A stretch of 64,000 nt of DNA from Pseudomonas marincola. Lineage in GTDB: Bacteria > Pseudomonadota > Gammaproteobacteria > Pseudomonadales > Pseudomonadaceae. Under the pieces are notes generated by a model. That model was not told where the DNA came from. It worked only from the letters and a program-made list of their open reading frames with translations, and made no database searches. The stretch spans positions 56,260 through 120,259 of the forward strand of contig NZ_FPBC01000014.1 in assembly GCF_900116605.1 (NCBI RefSeq), given 5' to 3'. Position numbers and translations under genes: made by a program. Below, piece by piece: positions 8,572-16,173 of the stretch (its first letter is position 1; the number at the start of each line of letters is the position of its first letter).

Positions 8572-10430
8572 AACGAGTCTCCAATAAATGGCGGCAAGCC
8601 ATTCCGTGCCAACACCGCATCACTGTATAGCTGGTAACCGCTACTGGAGTCATCGCGCACATACAGCGGTTCGCTGATCAATAGTGGGTTGTAACCCTGA
8701 CGCTGAAGATCAACTTTGCGCAGCTTGAAGGTCGTGGTCATATCGGCCATCGGCGAGACGCGGACAAATACCGGCACTGCGTAATGCGGAACACGCTCGC
8801 TGGCAAACTGATAAAACGCCTGAGGATCAAAGGTATGACCTGGCTGCATCAGAATCGCAGCCATCCCCGCGCGTCCTTCATGACCGGGTACCAGAACACC
8901 ATAAATATTGATCAGTTCAAGCCCAGGGAAATCTCCCAGTGCATCGGCTATCTCAAGGGTTGATACGTTCTCGCTTTTCCAGCGGAAGGTGTCGCCAATG
9001 CGGTCGACGAAGTAGCAATAACCATCCTCGTCATAACGCAGTAAATCACCGCTGCTCCACCATGCATCGCCCTCGGAAAATACATTGCGTAAGGTCTTCT
9101 TTTCGGTCGCCTCGACCGAGGTATACCCCTCGAAACGCCCGGCACCGATGTCTGGATGATCAACGATGAAGCCTACAGCCTCTCCAACTTCATGGGGTGC
9201 ACAGTGCACGTAACGGCCTTGCTCATCACGAACATGGGTCTGAGTTTCAGTGTCAAACTTGAGCAGGCGTAGATTGGTCTTGTCCCAAAAAGGAATTCGC
9301 CCGCAGGATCCCACACGGTTGTCGACATTGAGCGTCGCGGTATTGGCTTCAGTCGAGCCCCAGCCTTCGTAGATATCCAATTCACCGAAGCGCTGTACCC
9401 AGCGTTGCCAGACATCTCGACTCAGTCCGGCGCCAAGCATGCAACGTAAGCTGTGCTCACGGTCATCTGACTGCGCAGGCTTGTTCAATAGGTATCGGCA
9501 AATTTCGCCAATGTACTGAAAAACACTGACATGATAACGGCGGATATCAGCCCAGAATTCACTGGCGCTAAACTTGCGCCGGAATACGATTGCAGCGCCG
9601 CTGACTAACGCAGTGGAGGTAATTGATGTCGCTGCAGCCCCGTGATAAAGCGGTAAACAGCAATAGAACACGTCCTCGGGCGTCACATCGAGCGTTACAC
9701 GCATGACGTCCCCTGAGCTCATCCAGCGCATATGGCTGTAGCGTGCCGCCTTCGGCAGGCCCGTCGTGCCTGAAGTGAAGATGTACAACATGTCATCTTC
9801 AGCTTTAAGGCCTGCTCGCAAATGCGCTGCTGGCCTTGCATCAGAAGCGTTTGCTACGGCCGCTGAAAAATCACAATCAAAACGCGCAGGTACCTCACCG
9901 GTGTATGGTTTTTCGGCATCAGGCACTAACCAGCAGGGATAGTTACAAGTTTCTTGCGAGGCGATGAAAACACTCAAGCACTCTTCCCCAACGATCACGG
10001 CCTTCGCACGAGTACTGTGCAGTGCATGCAACAGTGCTTTTCCGGTTAGGTGATAGTTGATGAAAGCCGTGGTCACGCCGAGTTTCGCCAGGGCGAACCA
10101 GTAGAAGAAAAACTCTGGCCGGTTTTCCATGGCCAGCGCACATACATCCCCGGCCTGCAGCCCACGACGTAGCATTTCGTTGGCGCAGCGATTAGCTGCT
10201 TGATCGACTTCGGCATAAGTGAAGCGCTGACCGGCATAGATCAACATCGACCGCTGCGCATGCGTGTCAGCCTGACATTCAATGCGGTCAGCCAGCGTGT
10301 ACGAATCGCGAGGTTTGATCAAACTGGCAGCGGCAGCTCGTTTGTCGAGTTTGGCCTGAGTCGCCTCACGAAGTGGCGGCTCGATACGGACGGATTGTTG
10401 TTCTTGTAGCGCCGTAACTTGGGTGCTCAT
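8568..10430 (-). CDS. FATP-type acyl-CoA synthetase, probable steroid side-chain CoA ligase
   Basis: A 620-residue ANL-superfamily adenylating enzyme. The AMP-binding P-loop is YIFTSGTTGLPKAARYSH. The A8 region reads STGDL-like (WWSSGDLLRYDEDG), and near the C-terminus TTTFKLRKVDLQRQG carries the catalytic lysine region in the form usual for FATP/very-long-chain ligases. This family includes bile-acid and sterol side-chain CoA ligases. Here it probably activates the carboxyl of a bile acid or of a shortened intermediate. It overlaps the upstream OYE stop by ATGA and the downstream MBL start by GTGA, so three genes are tightly coupled. Substrate chain length cannot be read from the sequence. 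Confidence 0.82.
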   Translation of the reverse strand: MSTQVTALQEQQSVRIEPPLREATQAKLDKRAAAASLIKPRDSYTLADRIECQADTHAQRSMLIYAGQRFTYAEVDQAANRCANEMLRRGLQAGDVCALAMENRPEFFFYWFALAKLGVTTAFINYHLTGKALLHALHSTRAKAVIVGEECLSVFIASQETCNYPCWLVPDAEKPYTGEVPARFDCDFSAAVANASDARPAAHLRAGLKAEDDMLYIFTSGTTGLPKAARYSHMRWMSSGDVMRVTLDVTPEDVFYCCLPLYHGAAATSITSTALVSGAAIVFRRKFSASEFWADIRRYHVSVFQYIGEICRYLLNKPAQSDDREHSLRCMLGAGLSRDVWQRWVQRFGELDIYEGWGSTEANTATLNVDNRVGSCGRIPFWDKTNLRLLKFDTETQTHVRDEQGRYVHCAPHEVGEAVGFIVDHPDIGAGRFEGYTSVEATEKKTLRNVFSEGDAWWSSGDLLRYDEDGYCYFVDRIGDTFRWKSENVSTLEIADALGDFPGLELINIYGVLVPGHEGRAGMAAILMQPGHTFDPQAFYQFASERVPHYAVPVFVRVSPMADMTTTFKLRKVDLQRQGYNPLLISEPLYVRDDSSSGYQLYSDAVLARNGLPPFIGDSL

Positions 10431-11512
10431 GCGTAGTCCTCCTGAAGGCTCTCGCGATACGCCGGGTAATCTGTGTAGCCCTGGGCTCCTAGTGAGTAGA
10501 GGGTTTTACGATCAAATTCGGCGAGAGCAACACCATCGCGAATGCGCTCAACCAGATCAGGGTTGGCGATGTAGTGACGGCCGAAGGAAACGGCGTCCGC
10601 CATGCCGGATTCAACGGCGGCTAAAGCGCTGTCAGGCTCAAAGCCATCATTGATAATCAGCGCGCCCTGAAATTGCTCGCGAGCCTGAGCGAAAGCATCT
10701 ATGCGCTTACTGTGTGCCCGCATGATGTGCAGATACGCCAAATTCATACCCCGCAGACCGCGTAGCAACTCGGTGAACGTGGCTGCTGGGTCACTATCCG
10801 CAATGTCGTTAAAACGATTGCTTGGGCAAAAGCGCAAACCGACTCGCCCCGCACCGATAGCATCGGCCATGGCAGCTAACACCTGATGACTAAAGCGCAC
10901 ACGGTTAGCCGGGCTGCCGCCGTATTCATCAGTGCGTTGATTAGCGTTTTCCGACATGAATTGCATCGGCAAATAGCCACTGGTGCAATGCAGTTCCACA
11001 CCGTCGAAACCCGCTAAGCGCGCATTCAGCGCCGCCTGGCGATACTCAGCAATGATTTGCTGAATTTCCACGCGACTAAGGGCTTCAGGCTTGTCTGTTG
11101 GCGCCATACCCACTGTGTCTGTAAACAGCTCAGTTTCGGCTGCAACCGCTGATGGCCCAACTGTGCGACTGCCAACAGGTTTGTTGTGATGGTTGGCAAC
11201 CCTGCCACAATGCATTAATTGCAATACAATCTGGCCACCCCGTGCATGCACGGCATCGGTGACCTGTCGCCAGCCGGCAATCTGCGCAATGCTGTAAATC
11301 GCTGGCGTACGGCAGTAGCCCAAGCCATCGACGGACGGAGCTGTCCCTTCGGCGACTATCATCCCGGCACTGGCGCGCTGCGCATAATATTCAGCCATCT
11401 GTGCGTTCGGTACGGCACTGGCATCTGAGCGACTGCGGGTCATTGGCGCCATTACAATGCGGTTGGTTAATATCAACTCACCGAATCGTGCGGATTGCAT
11501 AAGTGCTTGCAT
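10427..11512 (-). CDS. Old yellow enzyme family ene-reductase with altered catalytic pair
   Basis: 361 residues, a single TIM-barrel OYE without C-terminal domains. Recognisable elements are NRIVMAPMTRSRSD at the N-terminus, LQLMHCGRV, and the SFGRHYIANPDL phosphate-binding end. In the substrate-binding motif, where OYEs have HGANGYL or HxxH, this one reads HCTSGYL: the first His is kept and the partner Asn/His is Ser. FMN-dependent reduction of an enone is expected; in this cluster a delta-4, delta-6 or delta-1 3-ketosteroid is plausible. The Ser may relax or change proton donation. It lies between the NTF2-like gene (12-base gap) and the CoA ligase. Confidence 0.82.
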   Translation of the reverse strand: MQALMQSARFGELILTNRIVMAPMTRSRSDASAVPNAQMAEYYAQRASAGMIVAEGTAPSVDGLGYCRTPAIYSIAQIAGWRQVTDAVHARGGQIVLQLMHCGRVANHHNKPVGSRTVGPSAVAAETELFTDTVGMAPTDKPEALSRVEIQQIIAEYRQAALNARLAGFDGVELHCTSGYLPMQFMSENANQRTDEYGGSPANRVRFSHQVLAAMADAIGAGRVGLRFCPSNRFNDIADSDPAATFTELLRGLRGMNLAYLHIMRAHSKRIDAFAQAREQFQGALIINDGFEPDSALAAVESGMADAVSFGRHYIANPDLVERIRDGVALAEFDRKTLYSLGAQGYTDYPAYRESLQEDYA

Positions 11513-11523
11513 GATTCAACCCC

Positions 11524-12153
11524 TCAGCGCACACGTATCTTTGGCGCTGGGGTATCAGCCCGCATCTGCCGCAGAAATTGTTCAAGGGGAGCCGGTTCAG
11601 CGACCTCGCGAAGCTGATCACGCACGGGAGAATTGGCCCAGAATGCTTTCCATGACGGGAATAGCTCATGGAAAGTACCGTGGTACGGAGCATGACCAGG
11701 CCAGCGCATTTTCATGTCGCCAATCGCGGGCTTGTTCAAGTCCGTGGCGTACCAATAACAAGGCAAGCGGCGACGGAAAAACCACTGCCCGTCAATCCGC
11801 TCGTAGTCATCCCAGTACAGCATCTGCATGATCACCCACTCGGCGCCCGCTTCATGCTCATTCTTGGAGTACACGACACCAATTGCATGGTCAGCATCAA
11901 CAAACTCGATAATGTGTTGACCGATGTGGTGCGACGTACCCGTGAACTGATGACGCAAGGTGTCATCGACCCAGGCTTTGAGGTGTGCACGTCCGGTTTT
12001 TTCCCGGCCGACACGAATGTCAGCAGCGAATAAATTGACGTGTGCATCGAGGTCGCGCATGTCTAGAGATAATGCGTATTTGCCAACTAACTGGCGAATC
12101 GCTTCGAGTGACTCAAGACGATCGAGACGCTGTATGAGGGTATCGTTATCCAT
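11524..12153 (-). CDS. NTF2/SnoaL-like protein, possible hydroxysteroid dehydratase
   Basis: 209 residues with the alpha+beta cone N-terminal helix pattern LESLEAIRQLVGKYALSLDMRD. By eye against BaiE (bile acid 7alpha-dehydratase), Tyr26, Asp31 and His76 occupy the positions of its catalytic Tyr30, Asp35 and His83. The equivalent of Arg146 falls on an aromatic residue instead. The C-terminal 60 residues (after about 140) extend beyond the basic fold. A dehydratase or isomerase acting on a ring hydroxyl is the working idea; SnoaL-like proteins are diverse, so this is inference. It sits between two SDR genes and an OYE. Confidence 0.65.
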   Translation of the reverse strand: MDNDTLIQRLDRLESLEAIRQLVGKYALSLDMRDLDAHVNLFAADIRVGREKTGRAHLKAWVDDTLRHQFTGTSHHIGQHIIEFVDADHAIGVVYSKNEHEAGAEWVIMQMLYWDDYERIDGQWFFRRRLPCYWYATDLNKPAIGDMKMRWPGHAPYHGTFHELFPSWKAFWANSPVRDQLREVAEPAPLEQFLRQMRADTPAPKIRVR

Positions 12154-12194
12154 GCTATTGCCTTTATTGCGGGCAGATCCGGGCTAAACGCCGG

Positions 12195-12968
12195 TTATTC
12201 AAATACTGTGTAAAGGTCGGAGCTGCGTCCGCCATCTACCGCGAGGCTTGCACCGGTGATATAGCTCGCTTCGTCGGATGCTAAAAAGAACACTGCGTTG
12301 GCCAACTCATCCGCCTGGCCCACACGACCCATCGGGATTAGCTTCTCGGTATTAACGCGACTCTTGTCGTCACCGAGCATGCCGGCGGTGGCTGGGGTAG
12401 CAACGACGCCGGGCACTACCACGTTGCAACGAACGCCAACAGACGCACCTTCTGATGCAACGGCGCGTGAGAAATTGATCACAGCGGCTTTTGCGGCTGA
12501 GTAGCCGGTCATCCATGCCGTACCAAAAACACCGCAAATTGATGCAATATTGACGATCGACCCACCGCCCTGCTTTTTCATCAGCTGCATTGCAGTGCGG
12601 GTGCCCCAAAAAGTGCCATCAACAGTGGTGGAAAAATTGGCGTGCCAGTCCGCCGTAGACATTTGATCTACAGCACCCCAGGTATAAGCCATGGCGTTGT
12701 TCACCATGACATCGAGACGGCCGTACTCGGCAGCAGTCGACTCAATGGCGGCGACAAATGCCTGCTCATTGCTGACGTCTGCGACGCGGTAAGCGGCTTT
12801 ACCGCCGGCATGGGTAATTTGCTCAACCACCCCTTGAAGCGGCTCTTCACTGCGACCACAAATAACCACCATGGCGCCTTCTGCAGCGAACTTGTGTGCT
12901 GTTGCAGCGCCAATACCAGAGCCACCGCCGGTGACAAAACAAACTTTATTTTGCATACGTGCTGACAT
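12195..12968 (-). CDS. SDR-family oxidoreductase, probable hydroxysteroid dehydrogenase
   Basis: 257 residues, a classical SDR: TGGGSGIG nucleotide motif at residues 13-20, a VNNA motif continuing MAYT rather than the usual NNAG, catalytic Ser in NIASICG, YSAAK, and a C-terminal VDGG. The class oxidises or reduces secondary alcohols with NAD(P). In a bile-acid cluster a position-specific HSD is expected, but the position cannot be assigned by eye. GAGGAG lies before the ATG. It is separated from the next SDR by 11 bases and from the NTF2-like gene by 41. Confidence 0.8.
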   Translation of the reverse strand: MSARMQNKVCFVTGGGSGIGAATAHKFAAEGAMVVICGRSEEPLQGVVEQITHAGGKAAYRVADVSNEQAFVAAIESTAAEYGRLDVMVNNAMAYTWGAVDQMSTADWHANFSTTVDGTFWGTRTAMQLMKKQGGGSIVNIASICGVFGTAWMTGYSAAKAAVINFSRAVASEGASVGVRCNVVVPGVVATPATAGMLGDDKSRVNTEKLIPMGRVGQADELANAVFFLASDEASYITGASLAVDGGRSSDLYTVFE

Positions 12969-12979
12969 CGTCTGACTCC

Positions 12980-13714
12980 TCAGATGAACGCAGAGCCGCC
13001 ATTAACGGCGAGGTTTTGTCCGGTTACAAAACTGGCATCGTCACTGGCCAGGAAAACCACTGCATGGGCAATCTCAGCCGGCTGACCCAGACGGCCAAGC
13101 GGGATGGCAGCAATCATCGACTGCATCCACTCATCAGGGATGCCACTCATCATCGGAGTGTCTGTAGGACCAGGCACAAGCGTATTAACGCGTATTTTTT
13201 GTGCCGCCAGCTCACGCGCTAAACTGCGGGTGAGGCCCATAATTCCGGCTTTGGAGGCAATGTAATGACACGGCCCTTCACCGGTGGCAGCACCCGTGCT
13301 GGAAAAGTTGATAATGCTGCCTGCAATGCCTTTAGAGACCATCAAGCGAGCGGCTTCACGGGCGCACAAAAAGCTGCCTTTAAGGTTAACGCCAACAACT
13401 CGGTCCCAGTTTTCGACAGGGGTATCGAGGAAGCTATCAACTGAGCCGGTTCCAGCGTTATTGACCAAAATATCCAGCCGGCCAGCTTCATTGTTGATAC
13501 GCGCCATAGCAGCCTGAACTGAGGCTTCATCCATCACATTGCAGACGACTGCGTGAGCCTTACCGGACAGGTCGGCAACACTGGCGTCAATTGCCTCAGC
13601 ATTAATATCTGCCGCGTAAACGGTGGCGCCTTGCGCCACAAACTCACGGACAATGGCAGCACCCATTCCCTGAGCTGCACCGGTGACGAAGGCAATCTTA
13701 TTCTTGAGTTTCAT
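12980..13714 (-). CDS. SDR-family oxidoreductase, probable hydroxysteroid dehydrogenase
   Basis: 244 residues, classical SDR: TGAAQGMG, LVNNAG, the FSSTGAATGEG serine region, YIASK and a terminal VNGGSAFI. It is the first gene of the long leftward operon, with AAGGAG before its ATG. The palindrome at 13790-13809 is centred about 85 bp upstream. It is 12 bases from the second SDR, and the pairing suggests successive or opposite-stereochemistry steps (for example epimerisation of a hydroxyl). The substrate is inferred only as a steroid. Confidence 0.8.
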   Translation of the reverse strand: MKLKNKIAFVTGAAQGMGAAIVREFVAQGATVYAADINAEAIDASVADLSGKAHAVVCNVMDEASVQAAMARINNEAGRLDILVNNAGTGSVDSFLDTPVENWDRVVGVNLKGSFLCAREAARLMVSKGIAGSIINFSSTGAATGEGPCHYIASKAGIMGLTRSLARELAAQKIRVNTLVPGPTDTPMMSGIPDEWMQSMIAAIPLGRLGQPAEIAHAVVFLASDDASFVTGQNLAVNGGSAFI

Positions 13715-13789
13715 AGCTGCTCCTTATTGGCCGACATGGGTCTGGCCATTCACGGTTGCAGCTATGATTCATGCGCGAACTGGGTCGAA

Positions 13790-13809
13790 CATCGTCCGAT
13801 GAGACTAAG
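13790..13809 (-). promoter_or_regulatory. Putative cluster operator, copy 3 (13714 operon)
   Basis: CATCGTCCGATGAGACTAAG, centred about 85 bp before the SDR start at 13714. It is one of two copies in this divergent promoter region. Confidence 0.6.
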
Positions 13810-13851
13810 CAGTTTGTGCTGCACATTAGCCAGATATCACAGATCTGACTG

Positions 13852-13871
13852 ACTGGTCTAAACGGACGATG
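13852..13871 (+). promoter_or_regulatory. Putative cluster operator, copy 4 (13934 operon)
   Basis: On the minus strand it reads CATCGTCCGTTTAGACCAGT. It is centred about 72 bp before the MFS start at 13934, so each divergent operon has its own copy with the strong half on its own side. Confidence 0.6.
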
Positions 13872-13933
13872 AAAGCCAAGTGATGCCAACAGATGATCCG
13901 TGGAACTAATAAAAACAAGCGGAGCGATACCAC

Positions 13934-15286
13934 GTGAGCGCACCTCCTAAAATTGCCGTACCTGAGTTACAAAAGGTCACGTGGCGTACCCACTACGCCT
14001 TGTTCATGCTGGCCATCATCTACATATTCAATTACATCGATCGTCTCGTCGTCTCCATTCTGATTGAACCCATCAAGGCTGAGTTCGGTGTTTCAGACAC
14101 CCTGATCGGGTTGGTATCCGGCGTCGCTTTCGCGCTGTTCTATACAATTTTTGGAATACCATTCAGCCGTTTGGCGGACCGAATAGGCCGAAAACCAGTC
14201 ATTGCGATGGCTTGTGTCGCCTGGAGTGTGATGACCATGCTCTGCGGCGTTACCACCAGCTTTGCCCTGTTACTGCTGTGTCGCATAGGCGTAGCAGTGG
14301 GTGAAGCAGGCGGTTCTGCACCGTCGGTGGCAATGGTGTCTGCCTTGTATCCGCCCGCGCAACGTTCGCGTGCGTTAGCAGTGCTGCTGATGGGGCCGGC
14401 ATTAGGTGCAGTTTTCGGTTTAGGTATCGGCGGCTGGATCGCTGAAACTTACGGCTGGAGATGGGCATTTATTGCCACAGGTGCACCGGGTGTATTACTG
14501 GGGGTGCTATTGGCGCTTACGGTTCGTGAGCCCGCTAAGGCTCCGGTGCCAAAGGAACTGGCGAGAGACGAGGGATTTTTCGCAACGCTTACCAGCCTGC
14601 TGAAAACCCCTTCTTACCTTCTGATTATTCTTGGAGCCAGTATCGCTGCTATTGCGGGGTATGCCATCGCGACCTGGAATCCAAGTTTCCTTATACGTTC
14701 GCATGGCCTTAGCCTTAAACAAGCAGGGTTACTCATGGGGCTCGGGGGTGGTTTGATCGCCGTTCTGGGTACGCTCGCGTGCGGCTGGTTCACCGACCGG
14801 ATGACCGCACGGCACCCAGGCTGGCAATTGGGCGCGGCATTATTCGGCAGTCTCTTAAGTATCCCTTTTTGCCTGGCTTTCTATCTCTGGCCTGCAGGCA
14901 CCGCTTTTGAGTTAGGCGCAATGCCTATTCCGACTGCTTTCTTCTTCTACTGTGGGTTTGCCTTCTTTGGCATGTGGTGGTCAGTCCCCTGCTTCGGCTC
15001 TATGAGCTTGCTTTTTCCTCCACACAAGCTCGCCCAAGGCACGGCCATGTTGTTCATGGGCATTACTTTATTCGGTGTCGGCTTAGGCCCTCTGGTTATA
15101 GGCGTAATCAGTGATGTGCTTGAAGCCACAGTCGGAGAAGAGGCATTGCGCTATTCCTTGGCAAGCACCGCCGGCTTGCTCGCGCTGTCATGTGTGTGCC
15201 TGGCGATGGCTATTCCACGGTATTTGCAGCAAGTCACGAACAACCCCCTAGCGCCGGTAGAAACGGCGAATCCACTTAGGAGTTAA
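13934..15286 (+). CDS. MFS transporter, probable steroid/organic acid uptake
   Basis: 450 residues with about 12 hydrophobic segments. The signature loop between TM2 and TM3 reads GIPFSRLADRIGRK, the MFS family motif. The first helix region YIFNYIDRLVVSILIEPIK matches the MhpT/spinster-like aromatic-acid MFS branch. It is the first gene of a three-gene plus-strand operon (next start 2 bases downstream of the stop). Inner-membrane import of bile acid or an intermediate is inferred from context. A paralogue of similar size is at 50194-51501. Confidence 0.85.
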   Translation: MSAPPKIAVPELQKVTWRTHYALFMLAIIYIFNYIDRLVVSILIEPIKAEFGVSDTLIGLVSGVAFALFYTIFGIPFSRLADRIGRKPVIAMACVAWSVMTMLCGVTTSFALLLLCRIGVAVGEAGGSAPSVAMVSALYPPAQRSRALAVLLMGPALGAVFGLGIGGWIAETYGWRWAFIATGAPGVLLGVLLALTVREPAKAPVPKELARDEGFFATLTSLLKTPSYLLIILGASIAAIAGYAIATWNPSFLIRSHGLSLKQAGLLMGLGGGLIAVLGTLACGWFTDRMTARHPGWQLGAALFGSLLSIPFCLAFYLWPAGTAFELGAMPIPTAFFFYCGFAFFGMWWSVPCFGSMSLLFPPHKLAQGTAMLFMGITLFGVGLGPLVIGVISDVLEATVGEEALRYSLASTAGLLALSCVCLAMAIPRYLQQVTNNPLAPVETANPLRS

Positions 15287-15287
15287 C

Positions 15288-16124
15288 ATGGATTTAACCA
15301 ATCAGGATCTACCTCTTCCGACCGGCAAGTTCGTCACATTGGAATCAGGATTAACCCTGCATTACCTCGACATTGGTACAGGTCCAACCGTCGTCTGGTT
15401 ACATGGCAGTGGTCCCGGCGCCAGCGGTTTTAGTAACTTCAAAGGTAATTATCCAACCTTTGAAGCAGCTGGGTATCGCAACATTATCCTGGATCTCCCA
15501 GGCTTCGGCCGTTCCGATAAGCCTGACGACGTTAATTATGATCTGGATTTTTTTGTTAGCGCACTTAAAGGATTGCTCGACAACCTAGACATAGAGCGCT
15601 GCACATTACTTGGTAATTCGTTAGGTGGCGCGATTGCGTTAGGCTTGACGCTTGCCCATCCGGATCGCGTTGGGAAACTAATTTTAATGGCGCCAGGCGG
15701 TGTTGAAGAACGCGAGACCTATTTCAAGATGAAAGGCATCGCGCGCATGGTTGAGGTTTATGGCCAGGGCCCGATGGGTATTGAGCAAATGCGTCAGTTG
15801 ATGAGCTTGCAATTGTTTGACAGCAGCCAATTACAAGACAGCATACTTGCCGAGCGCGTTGCAGTCGCCGTCACCCAACCAGCCAATTTGTTTTCCACCA
15901 TGATGGTGCCAAACATGACCGAACGTCTCAAAGAAATTCAAGCACCGATACTGGGCTTTTGGGGCACTAATGATCAGTTCAATCCTCCCGCTGGCGCGTT
16001 CAAGGTGCTCGACAATGCACCCAATGCCCGGTTTATTTTACTCAATCGATGTGGCCACTGGGTCCAGGTTGAACATCAGCAAATGTTCAATGACGAGTGT
16101 ATTGATTTTCTTGCTAACGCCTGA
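15288..16124 (+). CDS. hsaD: HsaD-type meta-cleavage product hydrolase
   Basis: A 278-residue alpha/beta hydrolase with the C-C bond hydrolase hallmarks: oxyanion-hole loop HGSGPGASG (39-47), nucleophile Ser111 in GNSLGG, Asp229 in WGTNDQF and His257 in RCGHWVQ. The BphD/HsaD family hydrolyses the vinylogous 1,5-diketone formed by ring meta-cleavage. In steroid degraders HsaD splits 4,9-DSHA into the C/D fragment (HIP) and 2-hydroxyhexa-2,4-dienoate. AGGAG ends the upstream gene and serves as its Shine-Dalgarno site. Steroid specificity rests on the neighbouring hsa genes. Confidence 0.87.
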   Translation: MDLTNQDLPLPTGKFVTLESGLTLHYLDIGTGPTVVWLHGSGPGASGFSNFKGNYPTFEAAGYRNIILDLPGFGRSDKPDDVNYDLDFFVSALKGLLDNLDIERCTLLGNSLGGAIALGLTLAHPDRVGKLILMAPGGVEERETYFKMKGIARMVEVYGQGPMGIEQMRQLMSLQLFDSSQLQDSILAERVAVAVTQPANLFSTMMVPNMTERLKEIQAPILGFWGTNDQFNPPAGAFKVLDNAPNARFILLNRCGHWVQVEHQQMFNDECIDFLANA

Positions 16125-16173
16125 CTCCTGAAATAACCGTTGCCTCACTCGAGGCAGCGTCGAGGTTAGCCCC

